Of a stretch of 64,000 nucleotides of DNA, positions 9,308 to 16,274 are shown piece by piece; position 1 is the first letter of the stretch; the number at the start of each line of letters is the position of its first letter. The position numbers and the translations under genes are program-made. The stretch comes from Lentzea albida (GTDB lineage: Bacteria > Actinomycetota > Actinomycetes > Mycobacteriales > Pseudonocardiaceae), in contig NZ_FOFV01000006.1 in assembly GCF_900111005.1 (NCBI RefSeq), positions 1 through 64,000 on the forward strand, read 5' to 3'. The notes beneath the pieces are model-generated. The model made no database searches. It saw nothing but the letters and a program-made list of their open reading frames with translations, and had not been told where the DNA came from.

Positions 9308-9898
9308 TCACGCCCGCTGGTCCAGCACCCGGTCCACCAGCCCGTACTCCACCGCACCCGCCGCATCGAACACGCGGTCCCGGTCCGTGTCGTGGCGCAG
9401 TTCGGCCACGGTCCGGCCGGTGTGCCGCGCCAGGATCGCCTCCAACTGCGTGCGCACCCGCACCACCTCGTCCGCCGCGAGGATGAGGTCCGGGATCGTG
9501 CCCCGCCCCTGCGCCGCCGGCTGGTGCAGCACGACCCTGGAGTGCGGCAGCACGGACCGCCGTCCCTCCGCGCCCGCGGCCAGCAGCACCGCACCGGCCG
9601 CAACCGCTTGCCCCACGCAGGTCGTGGCGACCGGCGCCTTGATGTAGCGCATGGTGTCGTAGAGCGCGAGCATCGCCGAGGGATCGCCGCCCTCGCAGTT
9701 GATGTAGAGGTTGATTTCGAGATCCGGGTTGTCGGCCTCGAGGTGGAACAGCTGCGCGATCAGCGCGTTGGCGACGCCCGAGTCGATTCCGGTGCCGAGG
9801 TAGACGATCCGCTCGGACAGCAGGTGCGAGTAGACGTCCATGACCCGCTCGCCGCGTGCGTCCCGCGTGATGACGTTGGGGATGGTGTAGGTGCTCAT
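9308..9898 (-). CDS. ClpP-like subunit lacking the catalytic serine
   Basis: ClpP-family (S14) subunit of 196 residues, ending EYGLVDRVLD as usual. The nucleophile region normally reads GQAAS; here it is GQAVAAGAVLL, with codon GCG (Ala100) at the Ser position. His125 (VVLHQP) and the Asp of TDRDR (about 174) are kept. The oxyanion-loop segment is also unusual (INCEGGD in place of INSPGG). The ATG overlaps the stop of the upstream clpP as ATGA, so both subunits should be made together. It is probably a non-catalytic ring partner, analogous in principle to cyanobacterial ClpR. Whether all orthologues share the substitution cannot be told here. Confidence 0.85.
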   Translation of the reverse strand: MSTYTIPNVITRDARGERVMDVYSHLLSERIVYLGTGIDSGVANALIAQLFHLEADNPDLEINLYINCEGGDPSAMLALYDTMRYIKAPVATTCVGQAVAAGAVLLAAGAEGRRSVLPHSRVVLHQPAAQGRGTIPDLILAADEVVRVRTQLEAILARHTGRTVAELRHDTDRDRVFDAAGAVEYGLVDRVLDQRA

Positions 9899-10509
9899 GC
9901 GACGGCTCCCGAGTGCAGTCCCAGCTTGTGCATGCGGACGGGGACGACCTGGCCCAGGTCGCTGACGACGTGGTCGATGAACCCGTACTCGCGTGCCTGC
10001 TCGGTGGTGAACCACCTGTCGTGCAGCGAGTCGGTGAAGATCCGGTCGAACGGCTGCCCGGTGTCGGCCGCGATCAGTCCGAGCACGGTGTCCCTCGTGT
10101 AGCGCAGGTCGTCGGCCTGCACCTCCACCTCGACGGCCGAGCCGCCGATGCCCGCACTCCCCTGGTGCATCAGGATCCGCGCGTGCGGCAACGCGAAGCG
10201 CTTGCCCGGCGTCCCCGCCGACAGCAGGAACTGCCCGGCACTGCAGGCGAGTCCGAGCGCCAGCGTCGCCACGTCGCACGGCACCAGCCGCATCACGTCG
10301 CGGATCGCCAGCATCGACGGCACCGACCCGCCCGGCGAGTTGATCCACAACGCGATGTCCTGCCGCGGGTCCTCGCTCGCCAGCGACAACATCTGCGTCG
10401 CCAGCACCGTGCCGTTGTCGTCGTCGAGGGCGCCGTCGAGGATCAGCACCCGCTGACCGAAGAACCGTTCTCGCAGCCCTGGGCTGAAGAGCTTCTCGCT
10501 GTTCGTCAT
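9895..10509 (-). CDS. ATP-dependent Clp protease proteolytic subunit (catalytic)
   Basis: ClpP of 204 residues with an intact triad: Ser90 in GLACSAGQFLL, His115 in ILMHQG and Asp164 in LHDRWFT. The INSPGGSV oxyanion segment is standard. It forms tetradecameric chambers that degrade proteins unfolded by ClpX or ClpC. It is the first gene of a two-clpP operon; the second subunit lacks its nucleophile. The arrangement beside a PopR-like regulator resembles the clpP3-clpP4 locus of Streptomyces, which is induced when ClpP1/P2 activity falls. A PopR-type palindrome is located 42 bp upstream of the start. Confidence 0.9.
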   Translation of the reverse strand: MTNSEKLFSPGLRERFFGQRVLILDGALDDDNGTVLATQMLSLASEDPRQDIALWINSPGGSVPSMLAIRDVMRLVPCDVATLALGLACSAGQFLLSAGTPGKRFALPHARILMHQGSAGIGGSAVEVEVQADDLRYTRDTVLGLIAADTGQPFDRIFTDSLHDRWFTTEQAREYGFIDHVVSDLGQVVPVRMHKLGLHSGAVA

Positions 10510-10550
10510 GGCACCGACGATGCCGGTCGGCGCAGGGGGTGCGCCGCCTT

Positions 10551-10567
10551 CTCTGCTGTGGGCAGAT
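10551..10567 (-). promoter_or_regulatory. PopR-type operator upstream of the clpP pair
   Basis: CTCTGCT-GTG-GGCAGAT, an imperfect palindrome that matches TTCTGCC-3N-GGCAGAA at 11 of 14 arm positions and shares the layout of the perfect site at 8858-8880. It lies between the end of the lasso B gene and the clpP start, at the position expected for the clpP promoter. Confidence 0.6.
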
Positions 10568-10583
10568 CAGCTCACAGCAGCCC

Positions 10584-11288
10584 TCACACGGCCAGCACCC
10601 GTTGGTAGGTGGGCGGAACCGGGTCGTCGAACGGGTCGGTGACCGGCTCGCCGTCCGCCTCGATCCACGCGTGGAACGCCTGCGGATCGCTCGCGACCCC
10701 CAGGCACCACTGCACCTCCCGGCCGCGCAGAGCCGCGGTCAGCGCGGCGGTCAGCGAAAGCTCGAGGCACGCCACCCGGCCCGGGTGGAACCTGCTCACG
10801 CGCTTGGCGGCCGCAAGCGCTTGCAGCGCTTCGGGTTTCGTCGCCGGACGCCTGGCCAGCCCCCGCTTCACGAACTTGAAGGCTCCCACCGTCCTGCGGA
10901 ACGGCAACCTCAGCAGCAGGAGCGCCACCGGCAACGCCACCGTCGCCACCAGCTGCGGCCTCCAGCCGGCGGAACCACGGGGAGCCAGTGCGATCGGCAC
11001 CCCGCCACTGCCGCGCACCGGGCTCTCGGGCTCGAGCAGGCCTCGTTCCACCAGGGCCGACACGCACCTCTCCGCGTGCAGTCGGACCTGCTCCCGCGGC
11101 TCCCCCGGATAGCGGCCGACGAACGTCTCGACCGCTGCCTCCACACCGTCGGCGCAGATCGCCGCGAAGAGCTCGTTCCCGCTGCGGTTCAGCTTGTGCC
11201 ACTGGCCGGTGGTCACGTTGAGCAGGACGAGACTCCCGTCGTCGTCAGCCTTCACGTGCACCGAATCGGGAACCACGAAGCGGGTCAT
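10584..11288 (-). CDS. fused lasso-peptide B protein (RRE + leader peptidase)
   Basis: A 234-residue protein with two parts. Residues 1-90 are a PqqD-like RRE (B1) domain (LVLLNVTTGQWHKLNRSGNELF, then a helical stretch), which binds the precursor leader. Residues 110-234 are a transglutaminase-fold B2 cysteine protease with Cys174 (GRVACLELSL), His206 (AFHAWIE) and Asp218 (PVTDP). A hydrophobic stretch at 111-130 separates them. The B2 part removes the leader so that the cyclase can close the ring. The ATG overlaps the cyclase stop as ATGA. Actinomycete lasso clusters usually encode B1 and B2 separately, so the fusion is notable. Confidence 0.9.
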   Translation of the reverse strand: MTRFVVPDSVHVKADDDGSLVLLNVTTGQWHKLNRSGNELFAAICADGVEAAVETFVGRYPGEPREQVRLHAERCVSALVERGLLEPESPVRGSGGVPIALAPRGSAGWRPQLVATVALPVALLLLRLPFRRTVGAFKFVKRGLARRPATKPEALQALAAAKRVSRFHPGRVACLELSLTAALTAALRGREVQWCLGVASDPQAFHAWIEADGEPVTDPFDDPVPPTYQRVLAV

Positions 11289-12955
11289 GCCGAAGCCACC
11301 TCTCTCGCGTTCGCCCGGAGCCACACTTCTACGGCGAGCACCTGGTTGAGCGCACCCCACGGCACCCGCAACCCGTTCACCGCGTCCTCGAGCGCCTGGC
11401 GAACAGGTGCCGGTTCGATGAGGCCGAAGTCGGCTGCCGCCGAGTCGGCCAGCAGCCTCCTGAGCCGGGGCGCCGCCCGCCGGAGACCCCGGTAGGCGTC
11501 GGAGCTGTAGTCGCCCTTGGTCTCCCTGGACAGGACCGCTTCGGGCACGAGGCCCGTCAGCGCCTTCTTCAGCAGAGGCTTCGCCACGGCCGGGTCGGCA
11601 CGCCGGTGCGCCGGGACCGCCATGGCCGCCCGGACGACGGCCGTGTCGAGGAACGGTGCGTGAACGGCGACTCCGGCCTGTTCGCCCACTTCCCGGTGAA
11701 CCTGTTGCGTGAGACCGTGCAGACGCAGCTGACTGAGCACAACGGACTCACCGGCGTCCACATCGGACTCCCGTTCCGCCACCTCGCGGGCCTGGGCGGC
11801 CAGCAGGGACCGGGTGTCCGCGGTCAGCCAGTCCACCCGCGGCACGTCCCAGCGAGCGACCACCGAGACTTCCCAGGGCGGGTCACCGACGGGCCCGCCC
11901 CGGTCCAGGGTGCCGGCGAGCCGGAGCAACGCGCGCCGGCGACCGAGTGCCGCCATGACCACGGACTGCCGGAACACGCTCAGCGGCGACCGGTTGCGCA
12001 TCCGCGCCCACGCGAAGCAGTGCCGCCACAACGTCACGAGCTCACCTCGCCGGGCGAGGTCGATGAAGTAGGCGCCGGGCGCCCACAGCACTGCGTCGCC
12101 ACCTTCACCCATCAGGTGGAGGTCGGCACCGAGCGCGGCCGCGGCGGAGAACCGGAGGCTTGCGGGACCGCAGGAGATCGAAGCCGCGTGCGGTTCGTCC
12201 CCCCACGACGCCAGGTCCTGGTAGGGAAGGTGTTCCGGCGACACCTTCACCAGTTGGTGGTCGAACCGCCGTTCGGACCTGACGTACCACTCCGCGCGGT
12301 CCAGGTCGTCGAGGACCGGGGAGTCCGGGTTGTGGTGCGTCAGCACGGGAAGCGTCGTCACGTCGTCTAGCGCGAGGTGGGCGAGCGTCGTCGAGTCGAG
12401 GCCACCGCTGAAGTCGGAGACCAGCTTCCGCGCGGACCGCGCGCGTGCCCGGACAGCGGTCACGAGCGCGTCGCGGAGCATGTCCGCGGCGTCCACAGTG
12501 GTCACATCGGGATCGGCGCTCAGCGGAGCACAGGACTCCTCGCCGAGGACGCCGTCGCCGAGGCGGACGGCGTGACCCTCGCGCACCCGCCGGACGCCCG
12601 CGCGCAGGCTGCGGTTCCCGAGGAGACCGGCTCCGTCGAGGCAGGCCAGCCGAGTGGCGAGGTAGACCCTGTCGAGGGCCGTGCCGAGCTCGACCGCCTT
12701 CGTGCCATGTCGCCCGGAATCGTCGTAGTAGAGCGGGAACTGGCCCACCGGGTCGGCGAACAGCGTCGTCACGCCGGGCTGCCGCACGACCGCCGAGTAG
12801 CACCCGACGTGGCCGGTCACCGGGCGGTGGTCACCGGTCTCGGTGAACTCGGCGAGCGACCGCGCGAGGACGCCCTCCTCGGCGAAGCACTGGCCGAAGA
12901 CCTCGAGGGAACCGGTGGAGTCCGGTGGCCTAGTTGAAACTCTGGCCGGAGGCAT
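11285..12955 (-). CDS. lasso-peptide macrolactam synthetase (asparagine-synthetase-like C protein)
   Basis: Asparagine-synthetase-B-like protein of about 556 residues. The ATP pyrophosphatase loop SDFSGGLDSTT is at about 180-190, and the C-terminal synthetase domain continues to WLRANAREVASA. The N-terminal glutaminase-like domain lacks an N-terminal catalytic Cys, as expected for lasso cyclases, which adenylate the side-chain carboxylate of Asp/Glu rather than use glutamine. Position between precursor and B gene supports this over true asparagine synthesis. The best start is the ATG at 12955, which lies inside the precursor core codons (26-bp overlap). It lacks a strong ribosome binding site, so the exact start is uncertain. 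Confidence 0.88.
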   Translation of the reverse strand: MPPARVSTRPPDSTGSLEVFGQCFAEEGVLARSLAEFTETGDHRPVTGHVGCYSAVVRQPGVTTLFADPVGQFPLYYDDSGRHGTKAVELGTALDRVYLATRLACLDGAGLLGNRSLRAGVRRVREGHAVRLGDGVLGEESCAPLSADPDVTTVDAADMLRDALVTAVRARARSARKLVSDFSGGLDSTTLAHLALDDVTTLPVLTHHNPDSPVLDDLDRAEWYVRSERRFDHQLVKVSPEHLPYQDLASWGDEPHAASISCGPASLRFSAAAALGADLHLMGEGGDAVLWAPGAYFIDLARRGELVTLWRHCFAWARMRNRSPLSVFRQSVVMAALGRRRALLRLAGTLDRGGPVGDPPWEVSVVARWDVPRVDWLTADTRSLLAAQAREVAERESDVDAGESVVLSQLRLHGLTQQVHREVGEQAGVAVHAPFLDTAVVRAAMAVPAHRRADPAVAKPLLKKALTGLVPEAVLSRETKGDYSSDAYRGLRRAAPRLRRLLADSAAADFGLIEPAPVRQALEDAVNGLRVPWGALNQVLAVEVWLRANAREVASA

Positions 12956-13070
12956 CGCTCGAACCGCTGGCGCTTCCGAAGGTGATGTCGTACACGGACC
13001 CCAGGTCGAACAGGACAGGCGGCTCGTACCCCTGGTCAGCCGCAACTCCGACGACGTCGTCCTCGATCAC
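12930..13070 (-). CDS. lasso-peptide precursor, predicted core GSASGSSDASGQSFN
   Basis: Precursor of 46 residues. The leader (1-31) holds the YxxPxLxxxG recognition motif (YEPPVLFDLG, Tyr15, Pro18, Leu20) bound by the RRE, and the conserved Thr at position -2 (Thr30, then Phe31). The core is 15 residues, codons 12933-12977. Gly1 and Asp8 give an 8-membered macrolactam ring, with a 7-residue loop and tail; Phe14 or Gln12 could be the plug. Start: GTG at 13070 preceded by GAGAGG with 7-nt spacing; GTG codons at 13085 and 13127 are in frame but lack this. The core is unusually Ser-rich (six Ser). Followed directly by the cyclase and B genes. Confidence 0.9.
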   Translation of the reverse strand: MIEDDVVGVAADQGYEPPVLFDLGSVYDITFGSASGSSDASGQSFN

Positions 13071-13218
13071 GAAAGTGCCTCTCACAGGTGGGCCCCAGCC
13101 AGCGGAAGGCGTAAGGGTAGCTCCCACTGTTGATCACCACGAGTCGGGCCTGAGGATACGAATCGCACGCTTGGCGGCTTCCAAATGATGCCTCGCACGC
13201 CGCTACCATGATTCGGCG

Positions 13219-13231
13219 CTTCGATTCGAAG
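13219..13231. promoter_or_regulatory. palindrome between lasso operon and ROK gene
   Basis: Perfect inverted repeat CTTCGA-T-TCGAAG in the 181-bp divergent region, 20 bp upstream of the ROK GTG start and just before its AGGAGG ribosome binding site (13240-13245). It could be an operator for the ROK protein acting on its own gene and on the lasso promoter. The assignment is a guess from position. Confidence 0.35.
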
Positions 13232-13251
13232 CTGAGGGCAGGAGGCACCGG

Positions 13252-14466
13252 GTGCCCACTGGCGGCGACAGGCACGCGCGAGAACTGATCTGGGGCCGGA
13301 CACCGGACACCCTGCGCGCCCTCAACCGCAGACGCGTGCTCCGCGCGATCATGGTCGCCCCCGCCACCCAGGTGCACCTCGCCGACTTCACCCGCCTCTC
13401 CCAGGCGACCGTCTCCGGGATCGTGCAGGAGCTGCAGCGGGACAACGTGGTCGCCGTCGACGGCACCGACAACGAACGAGGCAAGAAGATCGGCCTCACC
13501 AACGTCCGGGGCGTGGCCATCGGCGTCGAGGTCAGCTACGACACGGTCACCGTCGCCGCACGCCGGGTGGACGGCCCCCGCGTCGAGGTCGACAGGTCCG
13601 GGCGCGGCGCCGAACACGGCAGCCAGGCCTGGATGCGCGAGTGCGTGCAGCTGATCAGGGACGTCGTCCGGCGGACAGGCCTCGACGAGACCGACATCGT
13701 CGCGATCGGACTCGGCATCCCCGCCGCGGTGGACCCGCGCACGAGCACGATCTCCCAGGTCGCGTGGGCTCTCGACTGGGAACGCGGCGCGGATCCCGGC
13801 GCACGTCTGCAGGAGCACTTCCCCGGTGTGCCGGTGATCATGGACAACGAGGCGAACTACGCGGCGTACGGCGAACACCTCTACGGCGGCGGGCGCGGCA
13901 CCGAGACCATGCTGTTCGTCAAGTCGTCGACCAGTGTGAGCGCGGGACTGGTCATCGGCGGCCTGATCTACCGGGGGAGGCACGGCCTCGCGAGTGAGAT
14001 CGGGCATCTCGTGATGGACCCGAACGGCGTCGTCTGCCAGTGCGGCAACAGGGGCTGCCTCGAGACCGCGGTCGGCGGCGCACGCCTGGTCGAACAGGTC
14101 CGCCGGGCCTACGTCGGCTACCGCGTCGACCTGCCCACGAGCCTCGCGAACATAGTCGAGCGGGCGAAGACCGGGGACCTGTTGTGCCGCAGGGTCCTGC
14201 AGGACGCGGGCCGCGGCATCGGGATCGCGCTGGCCAGGACCTGCAACCTGCTCAACCCGGAGAAGGTGTTCATCGGCGGGGAGCTCGGCAGGGCCGCCGA
14301 CCTCGTGATCGAGCCGGCAGTGCAGTCGATGCGCCTGCACTCGCTCGGCGGGATGTTCAACTACGTGGCCCCGATGACCGTGGAGACCTCCGAACTGGGC
14401 CTGCAGGCGGGAGCGCTGGGCGCGCTCGCGTACGCGCTGACCGTGGACCACGTCCGGCAGAATTGA
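13252..14466 (+). CDS. ROK-family transcriptional regulator
   Basis: A 404-residue ROK (NagC/XylR-type) regulator. Residues 20-85 form a MarR-like winged helix (QVHLADFTRLSQATVSGIVQELQRD). The ROK kinase-fold follows, with a sugar-binding ExGH segment (EIGHLVMDPNG) and zinc site CQCGNRGCLE. The DxGxT phosphate loop at the start of the ROK domain is altered (GVAIGVEVSYDTV), so it is a sugar-sensing regulator rather than a kinase. GTG start with AGGAGG six bases upstream. It is divergent from the lasso-peptide operon and is the obvious local candidate regulator for it, implying carbon-source control. Its true target could equally be elsewhere. Confidence 0.9.
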   Translation: MPTGGDRHARELIWGRTPDTLRALNRRRVLRAIMVAPATQVHLADFTRLSQATVSGIVQELQRDNVVAVDGTDNERGKKIGLTNVRGVAIGVEVSYDTVTVAARRVDGPRVEVDRSGRGAEHGSQAWMRECVQLIRDVVRRTGLDETDIVAIGLGIPAAVDPRTSTISQVAWALDWERGADPGARLQEHFPGVPVIMDNEANYAAYGEHLYGGGRGTETMLFVKSSTSVSAGLVIGGLIYRGRHGLASEIGHLVMDPNGVVCQCGNRGCLETAVGGARLVEQVRRAYVGYRVDLPTSLANIVERAKTGDLLCRRVLQDAGRGIGIALARTCNLLNPEKVFIGGELGRAADLVIEPAVQSMRLHSLGGMFNYVAPMTVETSELGLQAGALGALAYALTVDHVRQN

Positions 14467-14618
14467 AGCACCCGAGTCTTTGATTTCGGCGTGATCAACG
14501 ATCACCTCAAACGACGAGGCCTTTCCCAAAGAATTCGTTGTTGCTTCTCCCACACGAATTTAACCTGGTCGTGGCGCCACACTCCACCCCGGCAAGCCGA
14601 TTCGCAAGGGGGCCCACC

Positions 14619-15224
14619 ATGACCGCCTCGCCCGACAGGTCCGGTCGATCCACCGGTCGATGGGACCACGTCAACCACTCCCTCCTGTTCCTCGAAATCG
14701 CTTCCCTGCACGGACCCGGCGGCACCGAGAGCGACCGCGAGGTCGCTCGGGCACCGCTGCACCGGGTGGTGCGCAACGCTTTCGCGGACTCGGACATCCC
14801 CTGGAGCAACTGCCGCCACGTCGAACGACACGACGGCGTGCTGGTCGTCATCCCTCCCAGCGTCACCACGTCGGTGATCGTCGACCGGCTGATCCCCCAC
14901 ATCCAGAACGGTGTGCGGCGCTACAACCGCGAAGCCGCGCCCGTCCGGATGCAGCTCCGGGCTTCGCTGCACGTCGGTCCCGTCACCGTGAGCCCGGACG
15001 GCTTGTCGGGGCAGGCGATCGCCGCGGCCGCCCGTCTCCTGAACACGCCGGAACTGGCCGGCAGCGACGCCGACCTCGCGGTGATGGTGTCCTCGCAGGT
15101 CTACGAGACCGTGATCCGGCACGCTTCCGGATTCGCCGATCCCACGCGATATCTGGAGATCAGCTCGGGAGCGTGGTTGTTCGCGCCGGAACCCGGTGTG
15201 TACCCGCGGCACTGGGCGGGCTGA
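14619..15224 (+). CDS. nucleotidyl-cyclase-fold protein, probably inactive
   Basis: A 201-residue protein preceded by an AAGGGGG ribosome binding site. The pattern of a leading strand (HSLLFLEIASL), a central HDGVLVVIPPSV strand and ASLHVGPVTVSPDGLSGQAIAAAARLLNTPEL resembles the class III adenylyl/guanylyl cyclase homology domain seen in many actinomycete orphan proteins. The metal-binding Asp pair and base-specificity residues are not recognisable, so catalytic activity is doubtful. It may be a degenerate cyclase used as a regulator. It stands alone, 150 bp after the ROK gene. The assignment rests on pattern only. Confidence 0.55.
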   Translation: MTASPDRSGRSTGRWDHVNHSLLFLEIASLHGPGGTESDREVARAPLHRVVRNAFADSDIPWSNCRHVERHDGVLVVIPPSVTTSVIVDRLIPHIQNGVRRYNREAAPVRMQLRASLHVGPVTVSPDGLSGQAIAAAARLLNTPELAGSDADLAVMVSSQVYETVIRHASGFADPTRYLEISSGAWLFAPEPGVYPRHWAG

Positions 15225-15447
15225 GCCGGGACGAACCCGTCCGCCGGGCGGCCCGGTACGTCGACGTCCACGGCGAACAGCGCGCGGTCCAGCCGTCCGT
15301 CCGGGCGGTAGCGGCGGGCGCCCAGGTCGCGGTCAGAAGGAGAACGCAGGGCCGTCCGGGATCGTCAGTCCTTTGAGGACTGGACATGACGATCCCCGGC
15401 GGCGCAGGGACCTCCCCCTGCTCGCCGAGCGCGAGCACGTCGGTCAT
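15160..15447 (-). pseudogene. remnant ORF coupled to the mutarotase gene
   Basis: The stop of the mutarotase-like gene overlaps an ATG as ATGA, as if a second gene followed in the operon. That frame begins MTDVLALGE, which looks like the start of a PfkB-type sugar kinase, but then turns into low-information Arg/Thr/Pro-rich sequence and ends after 95 codons. Its last part lies antisense to the preceding gene. A plausible reading is a kinase gene reduced by internal deletion. It could also be a chance ORF. Confidence 0.35.
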
Positions 15448-16202
15448 GCCGTTCCTCCCGCGAGGGCGGTGATCGTCAGGCGCCAGCGCACCGAACCCGA
15501 GGCGGGCACGACCGCCACCGGACGGGTGGTGTCGGCGCGGTCGAAGGTGCGGCCGAGCATGGGTTCCACGCCGACGCTGCGGTACGGGGCGTCTTCCGGC
15601 CAGCCGCGCAGGTTGCGCCACAACGCGATCGACACGGGCTGGTCATCGCACTCGACGCGCAGGTCCAGCTGCTGGTCTCCGTCGACCACGCGGATCTGGT
15701 CGCGTTCCAGCACCGCGCCTACCGCCGTGCCGTCATCGGGGCCGAGCGCGTCGAGGCCCGCCGGCCACTCGCGCAGCAGCGGTTGTGGGTCCGTGATCAG
15801 CACCGGGGTGCCGGGAGGGGCGTCCAGGCGGGCGGACGCGCTGACGTCGAGCAGGGCGTGCGCCGCCCAGACGAAGCGGTAGCCGGGCTCGGCGGTCAAC
15901 TCGTAGTCGGCGACGACCGCGCCGCCGTCGGAGGCGAGCACGCGGGTGAGCGCGAAGTCGGGGCAGTCCACGCCGGTCCGGTGCCACGGCCTGCTCCAGG
16001 CGTCGCCGTGGTCGGGTACGCCGCGCACCGTCGGGACGCACTCCTCCAAGCCGCCCGCGTCGACGAACGCGGACCCCGGCACCACCTCGGCGCGCGCGGG
16101 ATCGGCCCTGTGCCACAGCCATTCGCGGTCTGCCGCGCGCAGCGAGGTCCAGCGGCCGCCCAGGGCGTGGTCGACCTCGACGTGCAGCGGCACGACCCGC
16201 AC
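15444..16202 (-). CDS. galactose-mutarotase-like (aldose 1-epimerase-fold) protein
   Basis: A 252-residue, beta-rich protein. The spacing of segments such as GGLEECVPTVRGVPDHGDAWSRPWHRTG (substrate-side His/Asp), YELTAEPGYRFVWAAHALLDVS and a late SGSVRWRLTITAL strand fits the supersandwich fold of aldose epimerases and related mutarotases. The central WAAHALLD contains the His at the usual catalytic-His position. The GTG start has GGAGG six bases upstream. Upstream it carries a copy of the half-site found in the PTS operator, so it may belong to the same sugar regulon. The sugar is unknown. Confidence 0.7.
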   Translation of the reverse strand: MRVVPLHVEVDHALGGRWTSLRAADREWLWHRADPARAEVVPGSAFVDAGGLEECVPTVRGVPDHGDAWSRPWHRTGVDCPDFALTRVLASDGGAVVADYELTAEPGYRFVWAAHALLDVSASARLDAPPGTPVLITDPQPLLREWPAGLDALGPDDGTAVGAVLERDQIRVVDGDQQLDLRVECDDQPVSIALWRNLRGWPEDAPYRSVGVEPMLGRTFDRADTTRPVAVVPASGSVRWRLTITALAGGTA

Positions 16203-16221
16203 GGCTCACCTCCGGGCAAGA

Positions 16222-16250
16222 GCAAACCAGTTAATTACTAATTTATCTTG
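16222..16250 (-). promoter_or_regulatory. AT-rich promoter region with a half-site shared with the PTS operator
   Basis: On the minus strand this stretch reads ...AATTAACTGGTTTGC upstream of the mutarotase-like gene. The 10-mer ACTGGTTTGC is identical to one half plus spacer of the perfect palindrome at the PTS promoter (21874-21899). The rest is strikingly AT-rich for this genome (TTAATTACTAATTTA on the plus strand), consistent with a promoter. Confidence 0.4.
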
Positions 16251-16274
16251 CCACGGTGGCCGCCGGACCCACAG

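Noticed and set aside
11285-12955. True asparagine synthetase
   Set aside because: It lacks the N-terminal catalytic Cys and sits in one transcript with a lasso precursor and leader peptidase.
12930-13127. Longer lasso precursor from GTG 13127 or 13085
   Set aside because: Those starts lack a ribosome binding site, while GTG 13070 has GAGAGG at good spacing and gives a leader of normal length.
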